Shown here one piece after another: positions 54,426 to 62,430 of a stretch of 64,000 nt of DNA (the first letter of the stretch is position 1; every line of letters starts with the position of its first letter). A program made the position numbers and the translations under genes. The stretch spans positions 161,847 to 225,846 of the forward strand of contig JASJBF010000002.1 in the NCBI GenBank assembly GCA_030066685.1, written 5' to 3'. The notes under the pieces are model-generated. The model was not told the origin of the DNA. It searched no databases and worked only from the letters and a program-made list of their open reading frames with translations. Source of the DNA: Kiloniellales bacterium (lineage in GTDB: Bacteria > Pseudomonadota > Alphaproteobacteria > Kiloniellales > JAKSBE01).

Positions 54426-55691
54426 ATGCCTTTGGACGGCAGCCAGAGCCGGAACCCGCTTCTCGATGCCCGGAAAGATTCGCCCGCCCTTGAACGGCGA
54501 CGGGCCGCGCTGATCCGCTTGGTCGAGGACTTCGTCGCCGAAGGGGTCGCGCGCACCCGCCCGGGCGGCAACGGGATCCTCTATCGGGGTCCCAAGGTCC
54601 GGCAGACGACGGCCGGGCGCGCGATTCTCGAGGCCAGCGAAGAGGAACGGGAGGCCTGCCTCGCGCTCGCCTTTTCCTGGATGGGCAGCATCTGGTCGGA
54701 GCTCGACGAGAACGAGACCTTCCCGACCGCCGAGCACGATGCCGCCTACAGCTGCCTCTACGTGCTGTTCTTGACCTTGCTGGACCGATTGCCGGGCCTG
54801 GGCGACTTGGCGCTCGGCATTTTGGTCAAGACGCAGGCGGCCTTGCCCGCCACCGAAGAGCACTTCCACCAGCTCCTCGACGACGTCCTCGACCTGATCG
54901 AAAGGGCCGCCATCGAGCGTGGCCTGCCGCCGATCCTGGAGGCACCGTTGCGAGCGCTCCACGCGGGGGGTGAGAAGGCCTGGCCCAATCCCAATGAATA
55001 CTACCAGGCGTTCCTGGACCGCACCGCAGGTCTCGCGGAGGAGGCCCGGGTCGGACGACGAGTTGATCAGCCGTCGCCCAAGCTGCGGACGGATCTGGAG
55101 AGCTTCGTCGCCGATGCCGCCAAGCTGGACCTTGGGCTCTCGCGCCGCGCCAAGGTGAGTGCGATCCCGGCCGGCGCGCGGATCCTCCAGGCTCCGGCCG
55201 AAGAGCGCGCGACCTTCCTGCTGCCGGTCCTCCGCCGGCTCGCCGTGCTCTGCATGGCGGAGGGCCGGCTTCTCCATGCCGGCCCCTACGACGAGCGGCT
55301 GAACCATCTCTCCGCGCTCGCCTCCGCGCTGCTGCGGGCCAAGCTGCCGCTCAGCGATGCAGACCTGACCGAGAGCCTGGCGCTGACCTCGCGCGCCTGG
55401 GCGCGCATGCCCTGCACCGCCGTCCTGGCTCGCGTGGAGAGGTTCCTGGACGAGGCCACGCCGTCACGGGCGCTCATGGAAGCCTTGAGCGACCTGCGCA
55501 TGAGGATCCGCGGCACCGAGGAGCTTTGGTCTCTCGACAGCGCCGAGTCTGCCCTTCTGCAGCGCGTCGAAGACCTGCTCTACAGGCACCTCGCGATCCT
55601 CGCTCCGGAGGCGGGCGAAGCGGCCGAGCGGCGCAGCGCCGGAGAAGAACGATCCGGTGGCTCGTCTTCAGGCCCCCCTCGTCGTGCTTAA
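54426..55691 (+). CDS. Protein A: two tandem DUF4132-type N-terminal helical modules
   Basis: This 421-residue soluble, mostly helical protein is of no named family. Residues about 64-178 (GRAILEASEEEREACLALAF...LLDRLPGLGDLALGILVK) and about 250-362 (GARILQAPAEERATFLLPVL...ALLRAKLPLSDADLTESLAL) resemble each other. Both also resemble the N-terminal module of the two DUF4132 proteins downstream (GRALLEAAPGDQVLALRA...SRLLRRRLPYRSDDLEAM). It thus looks like that module without the DUF4132 part. The C-terminus is disordered. ATG 54426 follows GGAG at 9 nt; ATG 54411 is possible. It is first in the locus, 99 nt before gene B. Confidence 0.7.
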   Translation: MPLDGSQSRNPLLDARKDSPALERRRAALIRLVEDFVAEGVARTRPGGNGILYRGPKVRQTTAGRAILEASEEEREACLALAFSWMGSIWSELDENETFPTAEHDAAYSCLYVLFLTLLDRLPGLGDLALGILVKTQAALPATEEHFHQLLDDVLDLIERAAIERGLPPILEAPLRALHAGGEKAWPNPNEYYQAFLDRTAGLAEEARVGRRVDQPSPKLRTDLESFVADAAKLDLGLSRRAKVSAIPAGARILQAPAEERATFLLPVLRRLAVLCMAEGRLLHAGPYDERLNHLSALASALLRAKLPLSDADLTESLALTSRAWARMPCTAVLARVERFLDEATPSRALMEALSDLRMRIRGTEELWSLDSAESALLQRVEDLLYRHLAILAPEAGEAAERRSAGEERSGGSSSGPPRRA

Positions 55692-55790
55692 CCCGGGCTT
55701 AAGGCACCACTGGCAGATGTAGTGGCGGCGCGACCTGCTATGTCGGTCCGCGCGTCATCGGAGATCCGATCAGCCTACTGGGAGTCCGAC

Positions 55791-56186
55791 ATGGAAGCCG
55801 CCCTTCGCATCTATGACGAAACGCCGGGGGCCGAGCGCAAGCCCGCCGCGACCCTGCGCCTGGCGAGCGAGAAGATCACGGCCCGCGAGCTGATCCACCG
55901 TCGGGTCGAGCAGGAGGTGGCCGCCTTCAATGCGACCAAGGACAACGTCTTCCAGGGCCTGGTTCAGCCGAGCGAGTCGGAACGCCTGCTCAACGGCTTC
56001 AAGCTCAAGAAGCGCCGGCCGCTCGATGTCGACGAGCAGGTCAAGGTCGCCCTGGAGGCTTTCTCCAGAAACGGCTTCGTCCTGCTGTTCGACGACCGGC
56101 AGGTCGAGGATCTCGACGAGGTTGTGATCGTGACACCGGAGAGCAGCGCGACCTTTCTGCGCCTGGTTCCCCTCGTCGGAGGCTGA
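55791..56186 (+). CDS. Protein B: candidate ubiquitin-like beta-grasp protein ending in Gly-Gly
   Basis: This 131-residue protein starts EAALRIYDETPGAERKPAAT then LRLASEKITARELIHRRVEQEV, a beta-hairpin-plus-helix pattern like the start of ubiquitin or ThiS/MoaD. After an insert (about 48-92) comes GFVLLFDDRQVEDLDEVVIV and SATFLRLVPLVGG, then stop. The order strand, acidic turn, hydrophobic strand and terminal Gly-Gly mirrors ubiquitin's last two strands. GGGAG lies 6 nt before ATG 55791, and the next gene begins 5 nt after its stop. I infer the fold by eye; no conjugating enzymes are adjacent. Confidence 0.75.
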   Translation: MEAALRIYDETPGAERKPAATLRLASEKITARELIHRRVEQEVAAFNATKDNVFQGLVQPSESERLLNGFKLKKRRPLDVDEQVKVALEAFSRNGFVLLFDDRQVEDLDEVVIVTPESSATFLRLVPLVGG

Positions 56187-56191
56187 CCCCG

Positions 56192-58687
56192 ATGGATCTC
56201 GGCCGCGTGTTCCGGCGGGTCACGGGCGCGCCCGTGGCGGCGGATCCGGTTGCCGCCATGGCACCGACGGTCCGCGCCTACCTCGACGAGGCGGCCGCGG
56301 CGGCGCCGAGCAGATATGAGCCTCCGAAGATCGAGGAACTCGAGACGGGCCGGGCGCTGCTCGAAGCCGCGCCGGGCGACCAGGTCCTCGCCCTGCGCGC
56401 CACCTTCGACGCGCTCTGCGCCGGGCTGCGCACCAGCGCCGCTCTGGGCACGTCGCGAAGACACGGTCTAAGGCTTCAGGCGCTGAAGAACCTCGCGTCG
56501 CGGCTCCTCCGTAGGCGCTTGCCCTACCGCTCGGACGACCTGGAGGCCATGATCCGCGCGCTCGCCGGCAAGACGGCGCAGGACCACTGGTTGCCGACCG
56601 GCGGCCTGCTGCGGGCGGTGGAACTCCACGTCCGCGCGCAGGGTCTCGACGACTCCCTGCGGGCCGCGCTCCTGCATCTGAGGCAGAGGGCCGAGTCCTC
56701 GGCCTTTCGGCGCATCGTCCAAGGCGTGCCTGAGCTGCCGGAGCTGGCCGAGAAGGTCGCGCGACTCCTCGAGGAGCCCGACGCCGCGTCCTTCCTGCGC
56801 AAGAGTCCCTGGGGGACGGAGGTCGGCTCCTGGCTCTCGGCCCTGGAGCCTGGGCCCAAGGCGGCCTGGACCGCTCTCCTGGCCCATGCCGCCACCGCCC
56901 GGGGACGCAACCGGCCGCCCAGGAACTGGGACGCCGAGGCGGCAGCCCTGATGGGCGCGGTCGGTGCAGAGGTCTTCGCGCAGCGGCTCGAGGGCTGGCT
57001 TGCCGGCCTGGCGCTCGAACCCGAGAATCCCGATCCCAACGCCGAGCTGATCAGGGGATTGATCTGGATCGCCGCCGGCCTCGAGGCCGAGACCGCGGCG
57101 CCCTTGCTCGGCGGCTTCACCGAGCGCTGCTTCAAGAAGGTGCCCGAACACGGCGCCCGATCGGTCCTGCTCGGCAACGCCGCGCTTTTCGCGCTGGGCG
57201 CGCTGCCCGCGGGCGGCGGTGTCGCGGAGCTCTCGCGGCTCAAGGGCAAGCTGCGCTACCCCAGCGCGCGCAAGCAGGTCGAGAAGGTGCTGCAAGACGC
57301 GGCGGCGCGCGCCGGCAAGACGCCCGAAGAGCTCGAGGAGATGGCGGTGCCGGACTTCGGGCTCGACGTCGCGGGCTGCCGTGTCGAGCCGCTGGGCGAC
57401 TTCCAGGCGGTGATCCGTATTGCCGGCGCCGAAATGGTCGCGCTGACCTGGCGCGGTCCGGACGGCAAGGAGCGCAAGACGGTGCCGGCGGCGGTCAAGC
57501 GTGACCATCCGGACGGGCTCAAGGCGATCAAGCGTCGGGTCAAGGAGATCAAGGACGTCATGAGCGGCCAGAGCGGCCGTCTCGAGCGGCTGTTCCTGGC
57601 CGAGCGCCGCTGGCCCCTGGCCGAGTGGCGAAAGCTCTACCTGGACCATCCCTTGCTGTCCGGCCTCAGCCGGCGCCTCATCTGGCGCTTCGACGGCGGC
57701 GAAGACAATGCCGGCGGCTTGGCCGAGGGGAACCGGATCACCGATCACACCGGCGCGCCGCTCGACTGGCTGGACGACGAGACCCGGGTCTCGCTCTGGC
57801 ACCCGATCGACGAGCCGGCCGAGCGGGTCCTGGCCTGGCGGCGCCGGCTGGCGGATCTGGAGATCACCCAGCCCTTCAAGCAGGGCCACCGCGAGATCTA
57901 CGTGTTGACCGAGGCGGAACGGCAGACCGAGGTCTACTCCAACCGCTTCGCCGCCCACATCCTCAAGCAGCACCAGTTCCGCGCGCTCTGCCAGCAGCGC
58001 GGCTGGCGCTACGACTTCCAGGGGCAGTGGGATTCCTACAACGTGCCCGACCGACCCCTGGAGCGGCACGGCCTTTCGGCTCAGTTCTGGGTCGAGCCTT
58101 GCCACGACGACGCCACCGAGGCCGGCGTCTATCTCTACCTCTCCAGCGATCAGGTGCGTTTCGTCGATCCCGGCGGGACGCCGGTCGCGCTCGCCCAAAT
58201 TCCGCCCCTGGTCTTCTCAGAGCTGATGCGCGACGTCGACCTCTTCGTCGGGGTTTGCAGCCTGGGCAACGACCCCACCTGGGCGGATGGCGGCGTCCAG
58301 GGCCACCATATGGCCTATTGGCGAAGCTACAGCTTCGGCGAGCTGTCGGAGACGGCTCGGACCCGGTGCGATGTGCTGGCCGCCGTGGTGCCGAGACTCA
58401 AGATCGCCGATCGCTGCGACCTGGAAGACCGCTACCTCAAGGTCCGCGGCCGGCGGCGCAGCTACAAGATCCACCTCGGTTCCGGCAACGTCCTGATGGC
58501 GCCCAATGATCAATATCTCTGCATCGTCAGGGGGGTCAGGGGCTGGGACACCGGGACCTCAGGCCAGAGGATTCGGCTGCCCTTCGAGGGCGACGCCATG
58601 CTCTCGCTCATCCTCTCTAAAGCCTTCCTGCTGGCCGAAGACGACAAGATCACCGACCGCACGATCCTCTCACAGATCGGCCGCTAG
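56192..58687 (+). CDS. Protein C: DUF4132 domain protein
   Basis: This 831-residue protein has an N-terminal helical module (about 53-169), a middle helical region, and a C-terminal DUF4132 domain. That domain has QPFKQGHREIYVLTEAERQ starting at Gln560, then YSNRFAAHILKQHQ, and near the end DRCDLEDRYLKVRG and YKIHLGSGN (Tyr758) and QYLCIV. The family is uncharacterised; E. coli YehI (once called MolR) belongs to it. No signal peptide is present. Its ATG is 5 nt after gene B, so the two are almost certainly co-translated. Conserved His, Arg, Tyr and Cys residues suggest an enzyme, but the reaction is unknown. Confidence 0.88.
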   Translation: MDLGRVFRRVTGAPVAADPVAAMAPTVRAYLDEAAAAAPSRYEPPKIEELETGRALLEAAPGDQVLALRATFDALCAGLRTSAALGTSRRHGLRLQALKNLASRLLRRRLPYRSDDLEAMIRALAGKTAQDHWLPTGGLLRAVELHVRAQGLDDSLRAALLHLRQRAESSAFRRIVQGVPELPELAEKVARLLEEPDAASFLRKSPWGTEVGSWLSALEPGPKAAWTALLAHAATARGRNRPPRNWDAEAAALMGAVGAEVFAQRLEGWLAGLALEPENPDPNAELIRGLIWIAAGLEAETAAPLLGGFTERCFKKVPEHGARSVLLGNAALFALGALPAGGGVAELSRLKGKLRYPSARKQVEKVLQDAAARAGKTPEELEEMAVPDFGLDVAGCRVEPLGDFQAVIRIAGAEMVALTWRGPDGKERKTVPAAVKRDHPDGLKAIKRRVKEIKDVMSGQSGRLERLFLAERRWPLAEWRKLYLDHPLLSGLSRRLIWRFDGGEDNAGGLAEGNRITDHTGAPLDWLDDETRVSLWHPIDEPAERVLAWRRRLADLEITQPFKQGHREIYVLTEAERQTEVYSNRFAAHILKQHQFRALCQQRGWRYDFQGQWDSYNVPDRPLERHGLSAQFWVEPCHDDATEAGVYLYLSSDQVRFVDPGGTPVALAQIPPLVFSELMRDVDLFVGVCSLGNDPTWADGGVQGHHMAYWRSYSFGELSETARTRCDVLAAVVPRLKIADRCDLEDRYLKVRGRRRSYKIHLGSGNVLMAPNDQYLCIVRGVRGWDTGTSGQRIRLPFEGDAMLSLILSKAFLLAEDDKITDRTILSQIGR

Positions 58688-58714
58688 GAGTCACCAGCCC
58701 AGGAGGCGACCAGG

Positions 58715-61231
58715 ATGATGTTCAGCAAGCTCTTCGGAGGCTCCGGCGCCAAGTCCGCCGCGCGCCGAGCCGAGCCCGGCGACAGCGAAGCGGCGCGCCT
58801 CGTTTCGGCCTATCTCGAGGAGGCCATGGCGCAGGATCGGGTGTGGTCCTCCACCGATCTCAAGATCCAGAACTTGGAGGCCGGTCAGAAGATCCTGGAG
58901 GCTGAGCCGTCGCTGCGCATCGCGATCGTGCACGAGGCCATTGCCCAGATGCAGGAGATCTCCGATCGCCTCCGGAAGCTGCAGAGCCGCGGCCCCCAGG
59001 AGTGGAACGCGCGCTACAGCAGAGAGGGCTTGCCGCTCAACAAGAGGCACGAGCGGCTCGGCTGGCTCCTGTCGCGTATGCTGCGCAAGCGACTACCTTT
59101 CGATCAGTCTGACCTCGTCAGCCTTCTGCGAGCCTGGGCATCGTCCAGCGACGGTCATCCCTGGTATTGGCCGGAGGCTGGCATCCTCAAGGCCGTCGAG
59201 ACCTTCGCCGAGAGAAGAGGCTTGGAGCCCGAGCTGCGCGCAGCTCTAGAAGACTTGCGCACCAGCGAGACCAGCAAGTTCCTAGACGAGAGCCTTTTGC
59301 AACGGGTCGACCGGCAGCTCGCCGAAGCGGGGCAAAAGTTGGTGCTGGACAACACGCCCTTCGGCGTCGGCGTGGTCGGCTGGATCACCGGCCTCGGACA
59401 GCCAGAGCGAGATGCCTGGAACGGCTTGGTCGGGCACGCGCGGGAGGCGGACACCAAGGCAAAGCCGAGTGCCAAATGGCTGAAGGCAGCGGGCGGCTAT
59501 GTCGAGGCCATCGGGGCGGAAGCCATTTCCGAGCGGCTTGCCGCTTGGCTCGAGGAGTTTCGGCCCGGACCGGAGAATCCGGCGCCCAGCACCAATTTCA
59601 TCAAAGGCCTGATTTGGTTCGGATCCACCCTCGACGATGACAGCCTGGCGCCGCTCATCGGCCGCTTCTGCGAGGCTTGCTACAAGAAGCTGTCCGGGGT
59701 CGGTCCAGCCAACATCAAGCTCGGCAACGCCTGCATCTACGCTCTGGGCGCCATGACGGGCGAGCGGGCGGCGGCAGAGCTGGTGCGCCTGCGCAGCCGG
59801 ATCAAGTTCAATCAGGGCCGTAAGCAGCTCGACAAGGCTATAGAGGCCGCAGCCGAGCAGGCCGGGCTCTCGGTGCAGGACCTGGAGGAAATGGCGCTGC
59901 CGGACTTCGGTCTGGATCCCGAGGGCTGCCTGCGCGAGACGCTCGGCGACTGCACGGCCGAGCTCCGCATCGCTAGCTCTGAAGATGTGATCCTGAGCTG
60001 GACGGGCCCAGACGGCGAGCCGCGCAAGTCGGTCCCGGCGGCGGTCAAGGCCGAGGACGCCGAGGCGCTCAAGGACCTCCGAAGCCGCGTGAAGGAGATC
60101 AAGGGGCTGCTTTCCGGCCAACGCTGGCGACTGGAAAGCCTCTATCTGCAGGACCGGCGTTGGCCCTTGGCAGCCTGGCGCGCGCGCTACCTCGACCATC
60201 CACTGCTCGCGAACCTCAGCCGCAGGCTGATCTGGCGCTTCGTCGAGGGCGACGATGTCGTGGATGCGATCCCGGTCGAGAAAGGGCTGGTTGCAGCGGA
60301 CGGCCGGGCGTGCGACTGGCCCGGCGACTCCGCCGAGGTGTCGCTCTGGCATCCCCTGGGGACAGATGCGGAAGAGGTGCTCGCCTGGCGGGACCGGCTC
60401 GCGGATCTCGAGATCACCCAGCCCTTCAAGCAGGCTCACCGCGAGATCTACATCCTTACCGACGCCGAGCGGGCGACCGACACCTACTCCAACCGTTTCG
60501 CTGCCCACATCCTCAAGCAGCATCAGCTCAACGCGCTCTTCCAAGCTCGTGCTTGGAGCTATGGCCTGCGTGGTCTCTGGGACCAGCCCGAGAGCGTGCC
60601 GACGCGCCTCCTCCCCCACTGCGGCCTCCAGGCCGAGTTCTGGCTCGATCCGGTCGACCACGACAGTTACACGGACTCCGGCGTCTACCTCTATGTCAGC
60701 ACCGACCAAGTCCGGTTTCATGACGAGCACGGCCAAGTTCTGCGCCTGCAGGACGTGCCGCCGCTCGTGTTCTCCGAGGTGCTGCGCGACGTGGATCTCT
60801 TCGTCGGGGTCGCCAGCGTCGCCAGCGATCCGAACTGGCAAGACGGCGGGCCGGAGGGGCGCCACCGCGACTATTGGTGGGAATACAGCTTCGGCGACCT
60901 GACCGAGACGGCGAAGACCCGTCGCGCAGTCTTGGAAGTGCTGGTGCCGAGCCTGAAGATCGCCGACCGCTGCGCGCTCGAGGAGAAGTACCTGCGGGTG
61001 CGCGGCAGCAGGCGCGGCTACAAGATCCACCTGGGATCCGGCAACATCCTGATGGAGCCCAACAATCAGTACCTCTGCATCGTCAAGGGCTGGGACAAGG
61101 CGGCGGACAAGCAGAAGATCCGCCTGCCCTTCGAAGGTGATGCAACGCTCTCGCTCATCCTGTCCAAGGCCTTCCTCCTGGCCGAAGACGACAAGATCAC
61201 CGACGACACGATCCTCTCTCAGATCGGCTGA
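58715..61231 (+). CDS. Protein D: DUF4132 domain protein, paralogue of C
   Basis: This 838-residue protein has the same layout as C: helical module at about 57-184, then DUF4132 with QPFKQAHREIYILTDAERA from Gln569 and YKIHLGSGNILMEPNNQYLC from Tyr769. Shared cysteines include those in DRCALEEKYLRVRG and QYLCIV. The last ~80 nt of C and D are nearly identical at DNA level, which points to a fairly recent duplication or gene conversion. AGGAGGCGACC precedes the ATG, 27 nt after the stop of C. It is the last gene of the locus; ZntB follows after 105 nt. Confidence 0.88.
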   Translation: MMFSKLFGGSGAKSAARRAEPGDSEAARLVSAYLEEAMAQDRVWSSTDLKIQNLEAGQKILEAEPSLRIAIVHEAIAQMQEISDRLRKLQSRGPQEWNARYSREGLPLNKRHERLGWLLSRMLRKRLPFDQSDLVSLLRAWASSSDGHPWYWPEAGILKAVETFAERRGLEPELRAALEDLRTSETSKFLDESLLQRVDRQLAEAGQKLVLDNTPFGVGVVGWITGLGQPERDAWNGLVGHAREADTKAKPSAKWLKAAGGYVEAIGAEAISERLAAWLEEFRPGPENPAPSTNFIKGLIWFGSTLDDDSLAPLIGRFCEACYKKLSGVGPANIKLGNACIYALGAMTGERAAAELVRLRSRIKFNQGRKQLDKAIEAAAEQAGLSVQDLEEMALPDFGLDPEGCLRETLGDCTAELRIASSEDVILSWTGPDGEPRKSVPAAVKAEDAEALKDLRSRVKEIKGLLSGQRWRLESLYLQDRRWPLAAWRARYLDHPLLANLSRRLIWRFVEGDDVVDAIPVEKGLVAADGRACDWPGDSAEVSLWHPLGTDAEEVLAWRDRLADLEITQPFKQAHREIYILTDAERATDTYSNRFAAHILKQHQLNALFQARAWSYGLRGLWDQPESVPTRLLPHCGLQAEFWLDPVDHDSYTDSGVYLYVSTDQVRFHDEHGQVLRLQDVPPLVFSEVLRDVDLFVGVASVASDPNWQDGGPEGRHRDYWWEYSFGDLTETAKTRRAVLEVLVPSLKIADRCALEEKYLRVRGSRRGYKIHLGSGNILMEPNNQYLCIVKGWDKAADKQKIRLPFEGDATLSLILSKAFLLAEDDKITDDTILSQIG

Positions 61232-61336
61232 GGCCCTTAGCTTCGGCAAAAAAAGCGCAGCGGGCGCCGTTAATCGCCCTGAAACCAAAGCCCTCCAGGA
61301 TAGGGCTGATCCCGAGCATCCCTGGAGCGGCCTGCC

Positions 61337-62332
61337 TTGCCCGACGGCGACAACGGACTGGTCTGTGCCTATGCCCTGGACGGCGAGGGCGGTGGGCGGT
61401 CCCTGGACTGGCCGGAGGTCGAGGCCTGGGCGGCCGCAGAGCGCGGCCCCGTAGCTGCCGGCCTGCAGTGGGTCCACCTCAGCCGCCGGGCCGAGGGGGC
61501 GAAGCGCTGGCTGGCCGAGAAGAGCGGCCTCGACCCGGTGGTCCAGGAGGCCCTGCTGGCCGAGGAGACCCGGCCGCACTGCGACCTGATCGGCGAGGGC
61601 GTGCTGCTGATCCTGCGCGGGGTCAACACCAACCCCGGCGCCGATCCCTCGGACATGGTCTCGATCCGGCTGTGGATCGAGCCGCGGCGCATCGTCTCCT
61701 CGCGCAACCGCAAGCTGATCGCGATCCAGAGCCTGGAGGACGCCATCGCCGCCGGCCGCGGGCCCGGCTCGGCCAGCGACCTGATCTGCGACCTGGCCAA
61801 GGCCCTGGTCGAGCGCATGGACCCGGTGCTGGACGACCTCGACCGGGAGGTCGATGCCCTGGAGGTCGCTGGGCTCAGGCCGGCCGGCAGCGACCACCGG
61901 GCCAGGCTGCAGCGGATCCGGCGCCGGCTGATCTCCCTCAAGCGCTACATCGCGCCCCAGCGGGCGGCACTGACCAAGCTGATCGACCTGCGCCTGCCCT
62001 GGTTCGAGGCCCACGACCTGATCCGCCTGCGCGAGATCGGCGAGCGGGTCGTCCGCTACGTCGAGGAACTGGAGGCCCTGCGCGAACGGGCTCAGGTGAT
62101 GCAGGACGAGCTGACCAACCGGCTGTCCGAGCAGATGAACCGGAACATGTATTTGCTGACCATCGTCGCCAGCATCTTTCTGCCCCTGGGCTTCATCACC
62201 GGCCTCCTGGGGGTCAACGTCGGCGGCATCCCGGGCACCGGGGAGCCGCAGGGCTTCCTGGTGCTCTGCGGCCTGCTGCTGCTGGTGGCGCTGCTGGAAT
62301 ACTGGATATTCAAGCGGCTGAAATGGATCTGA
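61337..62332 (+). CDS. zntB: ZntB/CorA-family metal transporter
   Basis: This 331-residue protein has a cytoplasmic N-terminal domain (WVHLSRRAEGAKRWLAEKSGLD, then RLWIEPRRIVSSRN), a long helix, and two C-terminal membrane helices separated by the signature GVNVGGIPG (G-x-N type). TKLIDLRLPWFEAHDLIRLREIGERVVRYVEELEALRERA is typical of ZntB. It transports Zn2+ (coupled to protons) or another divalent cation. The start codon is TTG 61337. The pentamer forms an inner-membrane channel. Confidence 0.88.
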   Translation: MPDGDNGLVCAYALDGEGGGRSLDWPEVEAWAAAERGPVAAGLQWVHLSRRAEGAKRWLAEKSGLDPVVQEALLAEETRPHCDLIGEGVLLILRGVNTNPGADPSDMVSIRLWIEPRRIVSSRNRKLIAIQSLEDAIAAGRGPGSASDLICDLAKALVERMDPVLDDLDREVDALEVAGLRPAGSDHRARLQRIRRRLISLKRYIAPQRAALTKLIDLRLPWFEAHDLIRLREIGERVVRYVEELEALRERAQVMQDELTNRLSEQMNRNMYLLTIVASIFLPLGFITGLLGVNVGGIPGTGEPQGFLVLCGLLLLVALLEYWIFKRLKWI

Positions 62333-62430
62333 CCCGGTCCGGCGCGGCTGGCGACCGGCTCAGCCTTCCGTAACCACTTCTTGGTAAACATCGGCACCAT
62401 CACGGACCCGGGTCCTGACAGGTGGGAGGC

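Noticed and set aside
54426..61231. The locus as a complete ubiquitin-type conjugation operon
   Set aside because: No E1-like, E2-like or JAB peptidase gene is recognisable in or next to it, so only a Ub-like fold is proposed.
59282..62014. A 910-codon open frame on the minus strand opposite DUF4132 and zntB
   Set aside because: It lies opposite well-supported genes and has low-complexity Gln/Ala/Gly/Asp-rich content typical of antisense frames in GC-rich DNA. It shows no domain.
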